Origin: Roseivirga seohaensis
GTDB lineage: Bacteria > Bacteroidota > Bacteroidia > Cytophagales > Cyclobacteriaceae
Length of the DNA: 64,000 bases
NCBI RefSeq assembly: GCF_001592945.1
Contig: NZ_LRPB01000046.1
Location: 62,001 to 126,000, forward strand
Direction of reading: 5' to 3'
Shown: positions 42,253 to 51,714 of the stretch, one piece after another
Position numbering within the stretch: position 1 is the stretch's first letter
Layout: each line of letters opens with the position of its first letter
Translations under genes and position numbers: made by a program
Notes under the pieces: generated by a model
Database searches by the model: none
The model's input: the letters and a program-made list of their open reading frames with translations, nothing else
What the model was told of the DNA's origin: nothing

Positions 42253-44667
42253 CTATTCACTTCGAAGCGATTTTACTGGATTCGCTCTTGCTACCTTAAT
42301 AGATTGATAACTCATAGTGAGTAAGGCAATTGCAAAAGCAGACACACCCGCTAAAACAAATGATAATAAACTAATTGGTGGTCGATATGTAAAATCTTGC
42401 ATCCACCAGTTTACTCCCCAATAGCCCAAGGCCGATGCTAACACAAAGGATATAAATACCAAAATTGAAATTTCTTTCGACATTAAATACACCAATTGAA
42501 TAACTGATGCACCCAATACTTTTCTGATTCCCACTTCTTTGGTTTTCTTTTGGGCGGTAAATGCTGCTAAACCAAATAAACCTAAACAAGCGATTACAAT
42601 CGCTAAGGCTGCAAAAACCGTAAAAATTTCGCCCAATTTACTTTCGGCAGTATACATGTTTGTAAAGCGATCATCTAAAAACGAATACTCAAATGGTTGG
42701 CCTGGAGCCATTTCATCCCATTTGGCTTCCGCATCTTTCACTTGAGCGCTAAGATTTTCACTATTCAACTTTATACTTAAATACCCTGTAGTTTTACCCA
42801 ATCGCATAATCAAAGGCTCAATTCCGCTTTTTAATGACTCGAAATTGAAATCTTCAATGATTCCAATCACATTGTAACGATCGAGCACTTCTGCATTATC
42901 ACCAAAGGTACCTATAATACGGCCATCAATTTCTTCTATCCCAAAATCCTTAGCTGCAGTTTCATTAATGACCATGGCAGTAGAATCCGATCCATATTCT
43001 TTAGAAAAGAACCTTCCTTGTTTCATCTTCATGCCAAAAACATTAAGATAGTTCTCATCTACTCGCCAGTTTTGACAAACCATGCCTCGGTCCTTATCAA
43101 TCACTGCGTCAGGAAAAAACACGGTAGAAGAACGACTACTTGATGTAGGCAAATAGCTAGAAAATGAAGCTTGCTCTACATCTGGGCTTTGTAATATCAT
43201 GTTCCGAAAGGCATCTGAATTATCGCCTAACATATAAGCGTTATGAATCACCAAAACCCTATCTCTTTCAAAACCCAACTTCTTATTCTGAATAAAATTC
43301 AGTTGGTTGAGAATACTAAAAGTAGCGATGATTAAGAGTATGGAAACAAAAAACTGAAAACTCACCAAGGCTTTTCTAAGACCGCCCGATTTCCCGCCAG
43401 TACTCACATCGCCTTTTAAAACCTTAGCCGGACTGAAAGCTGAAAGGAAAAATGCTGGATATAACCCTGCTAAAAACCCAACTAAAACCGACCCAATAGC
43501 CACAATTGGCAAATTGGGAATAAACTCCAAAACCATCTGTCTATCGGTAAAATCATTGAAAAATGGGATAACGACCACAGCTAGTGAAAGCCCCAAAAGG
43601 CCAGAGATAAACGTAATAAGTATAGATTCGGAAATGAATTGACCAATTAGCTGAGACTTAAATGAACCTAAAACCTTTCTAACACCTACTTCTTTTGCCC
43701 TATTGGCAGAACGCGCGGTAGATAGGTTCATAAAATTGATACAAGCGATTACAAGAATAAAAATTGCAATTGAGGTAAATATATAGACATAGGTAATGTC
43801 ACCTTCAGGTTCAAAGCCACCATAATTATTCGACCTCAAATGAATATCAGTTAATGGCTGCAAAAAGTAATTGAAGTTATTTCCTCCAGCTTTAAACTGC
43901 TCAAAACTCATATTAAGGTATTGCTGAAGCTCCAAGCCCATTTTCTCAATAGCAATCTCGTTGATCTTGTTCTCAACAGAAGCAATGTCAGCATTCTTAT
44001 TAATCACCAAATAGGTGTCAAAATTCTGGCTCAACCATTCCTGATTATTATAATCGCCTCCTCTAGTGATAAATGAGAGTATAAAATCAAAATGAAAGTG
44101 GCTGTTATCTGGAATGTCTTCATACACTCCACTAACTATCCATTCTTCGTCATTATCCAGCTTGAGCACTTTACCCATTGGGTCTTCTTCCCCAAAATAT
44201 TTTTTGGCCTGGGTCTGGTTCAGCACCAAATGATTTGGTCTCGACAAAGCTTCCTCGGGGTTACCTTGAACAAGGTTTACAGAAAACACTTTAAAGAAAG
44301 TTTCATCTGCAAAAACTAAGTCGTCTTCGTTGAACACTTTATCGCCATACTGCACCACCCAGTCGCCAGTATTCCTAAAACGAAGGCGTTCCTCGACTTC
44401 AGGAATTTGCTCTTTAAATGTTGGTCCGGCTGGGGATGGATTTTGGGAACCTGTGAAATCACGGCCATTAAAGCGGCCTTCAATCACTACTCTGTAAATC
44501 TGTTCCTGATTTTCGAAGTGTTTATCGAAACTCAGTTCGTAGTTTACGTAAGTCATGATTAACAGCACACAAGAAATGCCTATAGCAAGTCCGGTGACGT
44601 TTAAAAATGAAAAGAACTTATCACGCAAAAGGCTGCGGAATGCAATTTTGAGGTAATTTTTAAGCAT
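42253..44667 (-). CDS. FtsX/MacB-type ABC transporter permease (paralogue 2)
   Basis: 804 aa from the ATG at 44667 (MLKNYLKIAFRSLLRDKFFSFLNVTGLAIGISCVLLIM). Same two-half MacB-PCD/FtsX layout as the permeases at 29830 and 59172, with VGVRKVLGSFK and the second-half VGIRKVLGASV repeats. An earlier start would add 19 weakly supported residues. No ATPase gene is adjacent. Confidence 0.9.
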   Translation of the reverse strand: MLKNYLKIAFRSLLRDKFFSFLNVTGLAIGISCVLLIMTYVNYELSFDKHFENQEQIYRVVIEGRFNGRDFTGSQNPSPAGPTFKEQIPEVEERLRFRNTGDWVVQYGDKVFNEDDLVFADETFFKVFSVNLVQGNPEEALSRPNHLVLNQTQAKKYFGEEDPMGKVLKLDNDEEWIVSGVYEDIPDNSHFHFDFILSFITRGGDYNNQEWLSQNFDTYLVINKNADIASVENKINEIAIEKMGLELQQYLNMSFEQFKAGGNNFNYFLQPLTDIHLRSNNYGGFEPEGDITYVYIFTSIAIFILVIACINFMNLSTARSANRAKEVGVRKVLGSFKSQLIGQFISESILITFISGLLGLSLAVVVIPFFNDFTDRQMVLEFIPNLPIVAIGSVLVGFLAGLYPAFFLSAFSPAKVLKGDVSTGGKSGGLRKALVSFQFFVSILLIIATFSILNQLNFIQNKKLGFERDRVLVIHNAYMLGDNSDAFRNMILQSPDVEQASFSSYLPTSSSRSSTVFFPDAVIDKDRGMVCQNWRVDENYLNVFGMKMKQGRFFSKEYGSDSTAMVINETAAKDFGIEEIDGRIIGTFGDNAEVLDRYNVIGIIEDFNFESLKSGIEPLIMRLGKTTGYLSIKLNSENLSAQVKDAEAKWDEMAPGQPFEYSFLDDRFTNMYTAESKLGEIFTVFAALAIVIACLGLFGLAAFTAQKKTKEVGIRKVLGASVIQLVYLMSKEISILVFISFVLASALGYWGVNWWMQDFTYRPPISLLSFVLAGVSAFAIALLTMSYQSIKVARANPVKSLRSE

Positions 44668-44756
44668 AGGGTTGTTGTTTGAGTTGTTTGACCTTAGCCT
44701 GCTATCCAACAGGCTCAAAAACAAGACGACACCAATAGTGGATTGGTTGCATCGAG

Positions 44757-45860
44757 CTAAAAACTTTCTAAATGTTTAATTTCCTGACCATTGAGCGTGG
44801 TGTATGACTTCATTAAATTGGCAGTAAGACATGAATGGATAGGAAGTACACCTAAAATATCACCTACTTCAATGGCTTCAAATACTTCAGGCGTTGCCCT
44901 AAGCACACCGTGTTCTTGTGAAAGAGAAACCAATTTAATCCCCTCTAGAATTGGCGACCAACCTTCCTCTTCTAACACTACTACTTCTCCAAAAAATCTT
45001 TCTTCGTTTTCATCAAAGAGGTGATCTTTCGAAAAATGAACTGCTCCGCCATGAATAATGATTTCGCTTTTATTTCCATTTTTAGCCACTACTGGGCAGG
45101 CCATGGCTACGGCAATATCGCCCTCGGTGCATACATCTAGGTAATTCATTACTAAATCGTAGAAAACGAAATTGCCAGGCCCAATTTCGTCTATCCCTTC
45201 CATTTCTTCTACCACAGCGCAGCCTGGCGTATCTCCCATTCTAATTTTCAATGATGCTCCAATGGGTTCTAAAGCAGTTTTAACGGCCAACATTTCTTGA
45301 ATTACACCCGCCCATATGTTTTTAATTTCCTCCACCGAATTAGCGTGATACGTATTTCCGGGGTGACAATACAAACCATAAAGGCTAGTCATACTTCCAG
45401 CCTCAATCAATGCAGCTAATTCTTTTACTTTAGCAATATCTTTTGTAGAAACACCAGACCTACCATATCCAGCATCCATTTCGATAAACAAGTTTACCGG
45501 AGCTTCCAGTTCTTCATTCAACCGATCAATCACCTCCGTATTCACCACAAAAAGAGTAAGCTTGATATTTTGCTTCAACATTCTATTCACGGCCGGAATT
45601 TCATGCATATTGAAAGGAAAAGCTACAGTAATATTACTCCAACCTGAACGTGCAAAAAATTCAGCCATCTTTACAGAAGAAACCGTGATGTTTTCAATAC
45701 CATGGGCCTTAAACCACTCCCCAATTTCTGACGACTGATGGGTTTTAAAGTGAGGAACCAGTTGCACATTCAAACGTTTGGCTTTGTCGGCCATTCGCTG
45801 AATATTAATTTTGCACTGTTTTTCGTTTAGTAATAAGGTTGGTCTGGTAATTGCAATCAT
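44757..45860 (-). CDS. PLP-dependent D-amino-acid enzyme (D-threonine aldolase/D-serine dehydratase-like)
   Basis: 367 aa from the ATG at 45860 (an upstream start at 45980 is not credible). Alanine racemase-like N-terminal TIM barrel: TRPTLLLNEKQCKINIQRMADKAKRLNVQLVPHFKTHQ, with the PLP lysine in HFKTH. The rest (GIENITVSSVKMAEFFARSGWSNITVAFP; GDTPGCAVVEEMEGIDEIGPGNFVFYD) matches the DSD1/D-threonine aldolase family. A C-terminal domain holds H...C-type zinc ligands (GDILGVLPIHSCLTAN). Role: degradation of D-threonine or D-serine; substrate not determined. Confidence 0.85.
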   Translation of the reverse strand: MIAITRPTLLLNEKQCKINIQRMADKAKRLNVQLVPHFKTHQSSEIGEWFKAHGIENITVSSVKMAEFFARSGWSNITVAFPFNMHEIPAVNRMLKQNIKLTLFVVNTEVIDRLNEELEAPVNLFIEMDAGYGRSGVSTKDIAKVKELAALIEAGSMTSLYGLYCHPGNTYHANSVEEIKNIWAGVIQEMLAVKTALEPIGASLKIRMGDTPGCAVVEEMEGIDEIGPGNFVFYDLVMNYLDVCTEGDIAVAMACPVVAKNGNKSEIIIHGGAVHFSKDHLFDENEERFFGEVVVLEEEGWSPILEGIKLVSLSQEHGVLRATPEVFEAIEVGDILGVLPIHSCLTANLMKSYTTLNGQEIKHLESF

Positions 45861-45887
45861 TGGATTCGAACGATTAAAAACATTAAC

Positions 45888-46757
45888 ATGAATATAGCCA
45901 TGAAGAAACCACTTTTTATCCTGATGTCCATACTTATTTTGAGTAGTTGTGAATCTGGCAATAGCAATTACCTTGGGCAAGAACTTGCAGATGTAGAGCG
46001 CGAAAAGGTTGCGGTAGGATATGGAAACCCAAATGAAAGCATGAAGCTTTCTGCCGATAGTTATTCAGGTAGAGCAATGGCTACCTCTAATTTTGTAGAG
46101 CAAGACCAAACCTCAAAAATTATAACCACAGCCGACCTAAATATGGAAGTGGCCAGTTTAGAAAAATTCGAAGCTAGTTTAAGCGAACTATTGAGTAAGT
46201 ACAAAGCCAATGTAACCAACCAAAGCCGAAATGATTCGGACAGAAGGCTGGATGCTTATTTTACTATTCGTGTTCCACAAGATCAATTCAATAATCTGTT
46301 TGACGGCTTAAAACCATTTGCTAAAAAAATCGAACATCAGTCGCTTAATCAGCAAGATGTTACTGAGCAATTTATTGATGTTGAAACTAGGTTGAAAAAC
46401 AGAAAAGCACTAGAAGCACGTTATTTAGAACTTCTGAAAAAAGCCAACAATGTGAATGATATGCTGAATATCGAAAGGCAATTGAACCAAGTGCGTTCCG
46501 AAATTGAATCTCAAGAAGGAAGACTGAAATACCTCAACGATCAGGTAGATATGAGCACTATTCAATTGAATGCTTATGAAGTAAAGCCTTATGTGTATGA
46601 GCCCGAAAACCAAGACAACTTTGGCCAGCGTATTCTGAAATCGTTAGCGAATGGCTGGGCAGGTCTTATCAACGGAATCATGTGGATCATAGGTCTATGG
46701 CCTTTATTCCTTGTAGTTGGCCTAGTGGTGTTGGTGGCAAAAAAGAGAAAAGCGTAA
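45888..46757 (+). CDS. DUF4349-family lipoprotein
   Basis: 289 aa; the first ATG is at 45888 and the likely functional ATG at 45900 (MKKPLFILMSILILSSCESG). Lipobox LSSC. Middle: coiled-coil region (ASLEKFEASLSELLSKYKA; ETRLKNRKALEARYLELLKKA) typical of DUF4349, and a C-terminal membrane segment (IMWIIGLWPLFLVVGLVVLVA). Possible envelope stress sensor; function unknown. It is divergent from the D-amino-acid enzyme, with the two starts only 27-39 bases apart. Confidence 0.85.
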   Translation: MNIAMKKPLFILMSILILSSCESGNSNYLGQELADVEREKVAVGYGNPNESMKLSADSYSGRAMATSNFVEQDQTSKIITTADLNMEVASLEKFEASLSELLSKYKANVTNQSRNDSDRRLDAYFTIRVPQDQFNNLFDGLKPFAKKIEHQSLNQQDVTEQFIDVETRLKNRKALEARYLELLKKANNVNDMLNIERQLNQVRSEIESQEGRLKYLNDQVDMSTIQLNAYEVKPYVYEPENQDNFGQRILKSLANGWAGLINGIMWIIGLWPLFLVVGLVVLVAKKRKA

Positions 46758-46783
46758 TTAGTTATCTCTCGAATAAGAATTTT

Positions 46784-46809
46784 AAAAGTGGCAAAAGCCA
46801 CTTTTTTTT
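46784..46809 (+). terminator. terminator after the DUF4349 gene
   Basis: AAAAGTGGC and GCCACTTTT form a 9-bp stem with an AAAA loop, followed by a run of Ts. Confidence 0.88.
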
Positions 46810-46948
46810 ATGCCCAAAAAATCAAGACCAAGCCCTTTTTATACTGCGTAGTAAAAATATTCAGAACCTATTCTTTCGTTCTTCCGTAAAATGAGTTACT
46901 TTGATATTAAATTAATATCACTTTAAATCAACTCAAAACACATACATC

Positions 46949-47800
46949 ATGAAAGAAGAAAAAACTTTTGAACCAAGGTCGGGTTTCCCAATGCTCTTAT
47001 TGAGCTTCCTTATTTTATTCGGAACAATAGCCGCATTGATTGTTACACGGATGCCGATTTTCGCATTATTCTTCCTCGTATTCTTTATTATGCTTTTAGG
47101 CTTTTTCGTAATTAACCCAAATTCATCTCGCGTAATGGTATTTTTTGGAGACTACCGCGGAACCGTTAAGAAAAATGGTTTTTTCTGGGCCAACCCCTTC
47201 TATTCTAAAAAGAAAGTATCGCTCAGAGCTTATAATTTTGATAGTGAAAGACTAAAAGTGAATGATAAACTAGGAAACCCAATTATGATTTCGGTAATCT
47301 TAGTATGGCAGGTAAAGAACACCTACAAAGCCATGTTTGAAGTAAATGATTACGAACATTTTGTCCGCGTTCAGTCCGATGCCGCTGTACGTAAATTAGG
47401 TGGAAGCTACGCATACGACAACTTTGAAGACGATGGTGAAATTACTTTAAGAAGTGGCATGAACGAAGTAAACCACGACCTTGAAGAAGAACTTCGTGAA
47501 AGATTGGCCATGGCTGGAATTGATGTAATTGAAGCCAGGATTGGTTACTTGGCCTATGCTGAAGAAATTGCAAGTGCTATGTTGCAGCGCCAACAGGCTA
47601 CTGCTATTGTTGCAGCCAGACAAAAGATTGTTGAAGGTGCTGTGGGAATGGTAGAAATGGCTTTAGATGAACTGAACCAAAAGAGTATCGTAGAATTAGA
47701 CGAAGAAAAGAAAGCCGCAATGGTATCTAATTTAATGGTAGTGCTTTGTTCCGACAGGGCCGTAACCCCAGTAGTCAATACCGGCACACTAAATCATTAA
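46949..47800 (+). CDS. SPFH/band-7 membrane protein
   Basis: 283 aa. Two N-terminal membrane segments (MLLLSFLILFGTIAALIV, FALFFLVFFIMLLGFFVI), then the SPFH domain with VVMVFFGDYRGTVKKNGFFW, VSLRAYNFDSERLKVNDKLGNPIMISVILVWQV and a C-terminal helical region with the QQATAIVAARQKIVEGAVGMVEMAL pattern. Oligomerises in membrane microdomains. First gene of a four-gene cluster with very small partners. Confidence 0.92.
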   Translation: MKEEKTFEPRSGFPMLLLSFLILFGTIAALIVTRMPIFALFFLVFFIMLLGFFVINPNSSRVMVFFGDYRGTVKKNGFFWANPFYSKKKVSLRAYNFDSERLKVNDKLGNPIMISVILVWQVKNTYKAMFEVNDYEHFVRVQSDAAVRKLGGSYAYDNFEDDGEITLRSGMNEVNHDLEEELRERLAMAGIDVIEARIGYLAYAEEIASAMLQRQQATAIVAARQKIVEGAVGMVEMALDELNQKSIVELDEEKKAAMVSNLMVVLCSDRAVTPVVNTGTLNH

Positions 47801-47844
47801 TACCAAAGTTCATTCTCACATTAATCGATTAAAACATTAATTCT

Positions 47845-47991
47845 ATGGAATATAAAATTATACATAAAGGGCCATTTGAGAAAATAGAGAGCTTTGAGAA
47901 AAAGCTCAATACCCTAGCCACATCAGGATGGCGAATTGTTACTTCGTATAGTGGTGGTGCATATCTCATACTAGGCCGATCTAAACACTAA
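47845..47991 (+). CDS. DUF4177-like small protein
   Basis: 48 aa: MEYKIIHKGPFEKIESFEKK then LNTLATSGWRIVTSYSGGAYLILGRSKH. The opening with a Lys/Glu-rich region, LNxLAxxGWRIV and a terminal hydrophobic strand is the pattern of DUF4177-type proteins. It begins 44 bases after the SPFH stop and ends 5 bases before the next small gene. Probably a small partner of the SPFH protein; function unknown. Confidence 0.82.
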   Translation: MEYKIIHKGPFEKIESFEKKLNTLATSGWRIVTSYSGGAYLILGRSKH

Positions 47992-47996
47992 AGCTT

Positions 47997-48167
47997 ATGT
48001 CAAAGAAAAAGCCATTTGTACTACGACTTGACCCTGAACTATTGGGGGCTGTTGAAAAGTGGGCTGCGGACGAATTTCGTAGTACAAATGGGCAGTTGGA
48101 GTGGTTGATCAATAAGGCATTGAAAGACGCTGGCAGATTAAAAAACAAATCTAAAAATGAAGAATAA
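47997..48167 (+). CDS. small ribbon-helix-helix (Arc-like) protein
   Basis: 56 aa: MSKKKPFVLRLDPELLGAVE and then KWAADEFRSTNGQLEWLINKALKDAGR. One basic strand followed by two helices with NGQLEWLI is the Arc/MetJ ribbon-helix-helix fold of small DNA-binding proteins. The last base of its stop codon overlaps the start of the SdpI gene (TAATG), so translation is coupled. Could be the transcriptional regulator of its own operon. Confidence 0.85.
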   Translation: MSKKKPFVLRLDPELLGAVEKWAADEFRSTNGQLEWLINKALKDAGRLKNKSKNEE

Positions 48168-48547
48168 TGGAAGGAAATGAATTGCTCATAGTACACTTGG
48201 TGATCGCATTTACCGTCATACTACCCGCAGTATTGATGAAATTGGTCGTATCAGAATACCCAAACACATTTGTGGGGTATAGAACTCCGGCCTCGTTGAG
48301 GAGTAAAGAAGCATGGGATTTTGCCCAGCCTTATAGTGCTAACCTCATGCTTTGGTCTTCGGGCGCCACATTATTAACCCAAGTGATTACTTATTTTACG
48401 GTTCCTCCCGATGCATCAATACTCATTACATCAGGAGTATTAGTAATAGGTTTGGCAGTAGTAATTATACTCACTGAATTAGAACTTAAAAAGCGATTCG
48501 ACAAAAAAGGCAATCCAAAATCTAAAACCATTATTAGAGGAAACTAA
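48167..48547 (+). CDS. SdpI-family membrane protein
   Basis: 126 aa with about three membrane segments; the GYRTPASLRSKEAWDFAQPYSA motif identifies SdpI/YhfL-like proteins. In Bacillus, SdpI confers immunity to a secreted toxin and controls regulator localisation; here it is only inferred. Last gene of the SPFH operon. Confidence 0.85.
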   Translation: MEGNELLIVHLVIAFTVILPAVLMKLVVSEYPNTFVGYRTPASLRSKEAWDFAQPYSANLMLWSSGATLLTQVITYFTVPPDASILITSGVLVIGLAVVIILTELELKKRFDKKGNPKSKTIIRGN

Positions 48548-48586
48548 AAGCAGGGGTGATTATTTAATAATCACCCGCTGTTTTCT
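48546..48586. terminator. bidirectional terminator between SdpI and GT39 genes
   Basis: GGGTGATTAT and ATAATCACCC form a strong stem around TT; A- and T-runs (AAAAGCAG/CGCTGTTTT) flank both sides. It overlaps the ends of the convergent genes. Confidence 0.85.
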
Positions 48587-50263
48587 TCCATTAATTGGTG
48601 CTTCAATTCCTTCTACCTGAATAGAAAAGCGCAAATCGAATTTACCCTCAATATCAGGCAGTTTCACTGTTACCGTTTTAATCAACTCTTCGCCAGGTGC
48701 AAGACTAATTTTCAATAGCTCGTGTACATCGGTTTGTATTGGGTTTAACCCTTCTAGGATATGCGCATTTAGATAAACTTCCCTTCCATTCACGTCAGAA
48801 AAATCAACCGCATAATCGTAGTTGTTTTTCATGGTAATGTTAAGCGTTACCTCTTCACCAGGCCTAAACTCATTGTCATCAAGTTTATCTACTTCAACAT
48901 TCACATTTCTAAACGACCTGAAATTCTCTACTACCCTGTAATGAATTCCCTTACCAATTGAAGTAGTAAAAGTTTCATACTCCCCTTTACGGTTATGCCT
49001 ATCTATTAAAAAAATGGTTTTGCCTTGTAAATTCTCTTCCAACGGCCATAAATCGTGCTGCGTTTCTCTGTAATCAAAAGTGTTATAACAATGAACAATA
49101 TCGCCAGTCAGATAACTATATCTCGAAGCACGCTCATAGTGGTTTATAAACACAATGGGAAGTCCACCAGAAAGGTCTTCTACTTCTTCGGCCCAGCCAT
49201 CCCAGCCATGAAGTACGTCCCATCCCTCAGTCCATTTTGAAGGAAGAAAATCATACATCAAATAAATACGCGCGGGAATAAATAACACCAATGAAATCAC
49301 GCACAGCTTCATCATCCACTTTCTCCAATTTTCACGGCTAGAAATATATTCATGCCCTAAAAGAATTAATGGAATCATAACTACACTTGTCCAGTGCTTG
49401 TGAACTTCTACCCTAAAAGCAGAAATTAAGAAGAAGATAAGCACCCCAACAATATTGAATTTTAGCGCTCTATGAAAAGCCGATTCAGTCTTGTGCTTAT
49501 AAGCCGCTGCAAATAGCATTACGCCAATTAGAGGACCAAAAACAAGCGGTTGAATACTGATATAATAAAGGATTGTACCGAAACTGAAACCTAAATCAAT
49601 ACGATTGTACAGGTGGAATTTAATACTCGCAAAATCGTGAGAATACTGCCAATAGGTATGTGGCAGCATGAATACTACTGTTAAACCTACAATGGCCCAA
49701 AATGATTTCTTCTTAAATAGCCCCAAATTGGAAAGCACGGTAAAGAAGACCACCAAAACGCCATGGTACTTGCTCATCATCACCAAGGCAATGTTTAAAG
49801 CCAAAAGCACTACGGTTTTCCAATTATCTTCTTTTAAATATTGTTTATAGAAATAGAAGAAAGTGGCTGTAAAGAATAAAAGAGGCACATCTGTTTTTAC
49901 CAATAAAGCACCTAGGTGAAAAGGCAGTAGCCCCAGCATCATCCAGACAAAGAGCTTATCATCGTTAACTTCTAGTGTTCTGCGCAGCACAATAATGGTA
50001 AGAATGTTCGTAATCAACATTCCCATTCTCAAGCCCATATCGTTCGGAAAAAGCCAATAACCAGGAGCGGTAACCACCCCTACCATAGGCGGATGATCTA
50101 GGTAACTCCAATCTAAAAACTGAGAAAACAACCAATAATAAGCCTCTTCACCACTTACCTCTGTAAAATAGTTTTGTATTAGGCCTGCAATTGTCCAAAG
50201 GATTAAAAAATAGAAAAAGAACCGTTCATGTTTACCGTTCTGCTGCGTATCCAGTGAAGTCAT
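48560..50263 (-). CDS. glycosyltransferase family 39 membrane protein (ArnT/PMT-like)
   Basis: 567 aa from the ATG at 50263; a TTG at 50293 is another possible start. About 10 membrane segments. The first external loop has TEVSGEEAYYWLFSQFLDWSYLDHPPMVG, the acidic residues being the catalytic/metal region of the C-family glycosyltransferases. The last 110 residues form a soluble beta domain. Transfers a sugar from a polyprenyl-phosphate donor at the outer face of the inner membrane. The divergent GtrA gene could provide the donor flippase. Confidence 0.85.
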   Translation of the reverse strand: MTSLDTQQNGKHERFFFYFLILWTIAGLIQNYFTEVSGEEAYYWLFSQFLDWSYLDHPPMVGVVTAPGYWLFPNDMGLRMGMLITNILTIIVLRRTLEVNDDKLFVWMMLGLLPFHLGALLVKTDVPLLFFTATFFYFYKQYLKEDNWKTVVLLALNIALVMMSKYHGVLVVFFTVLSNLGLFKKKSFWAIVGLTVVFMLPHTYWQYSHDFASIKFHLYNRIDLGFSFGTILYYISIQPLVFGPLIGVMLFAAAYKHKTESAFHRALKFNIVGVLIFFLISAFRVEVHKHWTSVVMIPLILLGHEYISSRENWRKWMMKLCVISLVLFIPARIYLMYDFLPSKWTEGWDVLHGWDGWAEEVEDLSGGLPIVFINHYERASRYSYLTGDIVHCYNTFDYRETQHDLWPLEENLQGKTIFLIDRHNRKGEYETFTTSIGKGIHYRVVENFRSFRNVNVEVDKLDDNEFRPGEEVTLNITMKNNYDYAVDFSDVNGREVYLNAHILEGLNPIQTDVHELLKISLAPGEELIKTVTVKLPDIEGKFDLRFSIQVEGIEAPINGRKQRVIIK

Positions 50264-50375
50264 TCCAATAGTCAAGTTTAAATGGGAGTTCAAAAGTACA
50301 AGTTTTCGCGTTACGAAAATTGTTCAGCATATTTGTATTTGACTTAACCTAAAAAATCAGACCTCAGCATACTTC

Positions 50376-50762
50376 ATGTTTGAATTAGGCTTCAAATTTT
50401 TAAAATTCAGCGCAGTAGGCCTTTCTGGCCTCGCTATAGATTTCTGCATCACTTTTTTAACAAAAGAAAAACTGCGCTTAAATAAATATTTCGCCAATAG
50501 CCTCGGCTTTGTATTTGCCGCTACCTCCAATTATTTACTCAACAAAACCTGGACTTTTCAGGACACCAATCCATATGCGGTCACTCAATTCTCAAAGTAT
50601 ATTCTCATTGCCCTTATTGGCCTTGTTATCAACAATTTAATCATCTACTTATTGGTTAATAAGAAAGAAATAAGCTTTTATTGGGCGAAATTAGTAGCCA
50701 TAGGAATTGTGGTGTTATGGAATTTCATCGCCAATTACAACTTCACTTTTGTTGCCAATTAA
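50376..50762 (+). CDS. GtrA-family membrane protein
   Basis: 128 aa, four membrane segments, with family motifs FLKFSAVGLSGLAIDFCITFL, LNKYFANSLGFVFAATSNYLLNKTWTF and the terminal FIANYNFTFV. GtrA-like proteins are thought to flip polyprenyl-linked sugars or act in glycosylation. Divergent from the GT39 gene, 112 bases apart. Confidence 0.9.
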   Translation: MFELGFKFLKFSAVGLSGLAIDFCITFLTKEKLRLNKYFANSLGFVFAATSNYLLNKTWTFQDTNPYAVTQFSKYILIALIGLVINNLIIYLLVNKKEISFYWAKLVAIGIVVLWNFIANYNFTFVAN

Positions 50763-50925
50763 TCCTGTTTTAAGAGCTATAAAAATCAGAATTGCTTTAA
50801 TCTTAGCTGGCCTCTCTCTTTCATGCAAACTTTAAACAAAACAGCCTTTCTCCGATTGAGTATGTTTTCTTAAATTTTATTACCCTACTTTTTCGATAGA
50901 CTTTATATTTATTAATCAAAATATT

Positions 50926-50933
50926 TAGATTTG
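50926..50933 (+). promoter_or_regulatory. possible -7 box (TAGATTTG) of the peroxiredoxin gene
   Basis: TAGATTTG matches TAnnTTTG exactly and is 35 bases before the ATG at 50968. A -33 TTTG is not at the expected spacing (TTTA lies there), so the match is half. Confidence 0.5.
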
Positions 50934-50967
50934 CGTATTGATTAGTTCACTATAAAACGCAAATGAA

Positions 50968-51603
50968 ATGAGCATTAGATTAGGAGACATTGCCCCAGAT
51001 TTTAAAGCAGAGACTACTGAGGGCACCATTAATTTTCATGAGTGGTTGGGCAACAGCTGGGGAATGCTGTTTTCACACCCGGCAGATTATACACCCGTTT
51101 GCACCACTGAATTAGGCAGAACCGCGCAACTTAAATCAGAATTTGAGAAGCGCAATGTAAAGGTTTTAGCGGTTTCGGTTGACGGACTGGAGTCGCACAA
51201 AGGCTGGGTTAAAGACATTGAGGAAACTCAAAACACCACTGTTGACTTCCCCATCATTGCCGATGAAGATAAAACCGTAGCCAATTTGTACGACATGATT
51301 CACCCCAATGCAAACGATACGTTAACGGTGCGTTCTGTATTTATTATTGGACCAGACAAAAAGGTAAAACTGACCTTGACATATCCAGCTTCTACTGGCC
51401 GAAACTTTCACGAACTTTTGAGGGTAATCGACTCTCTTCAACTGACAGCAAATTATAGTGTTGCTACCCCTGCCGATTGGAAAGATGGAGAAGACACGGT
51501 GGTCTCTCCTGCTATCGCTACGGAAGATATTCCTGCGAAATTCCCTAAAGGGCACCGTGTAGTAAAACCTTATTTACGATACACACCACAGCCAAATAAG
51601 TAA
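50968..51603 (+). CDS. 1-Cys peroxiredoxin (Prx6 type)
   Basis: 211 aa. Peroxidatic Cys45 in SHPADYTPVCTTELG; no other Cys is present, so it is a true 1-Cys enzyme. The C-terminal extension (PAIATEDIPAKFPKGHRVVKPYLRYT) is typical for Prx6. Reduces H2O2 and alkyl peroxides; an external thiol must resolve the sulfenic acid. Confidence 0.95.
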   Translation: MSIRLGDIAPDFKAETTEGTINFHEWLGNSWGMLFSHPADYTPVCTTELGRTAQLKSEFEKRNVKVLAVSVDGLESHKGWVKDIEETQNTTVDFPIIADEDKTVANLYDMIHPNANDTLTVRSVFIIGPDKKVKLTLTYPASTGRNFHELLRVIDSLQLTANYSVATPADWKDGEDTVVSPAIATEDIPAKFPKGHRVVKPYLRYTPQPNK

Positions 51604-51612
51604 GTTTGGGCA

Positions 51613-51648
51613 AAATTAAAGGACTTCAAAATGAAGTCCTTTAATTTA
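51613..51648 (+). terminator. terminator after the peroxiredoxin gene
   Basis: ATTAAAGGACTTC and GAAGTCCTTTAAT pair over 13 bases around AAAAT. The 3' flank is TTATTCATT. Confidence 0.75.
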
Positions 51649-51714
51649 TTCATTGTCACAAAAAAGGATATTAAGACTTCCGAGACTTTGGAATCAGGAC
51701 GACTAGTAGCTTGA

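Noticed and set aside
46922-46935. Bacteroidota promoter before the SPFH gene (TTACTTTG)
   Set aside because: The spacing within the box is off by one base from TAnnTTTG and no -33 element was found.
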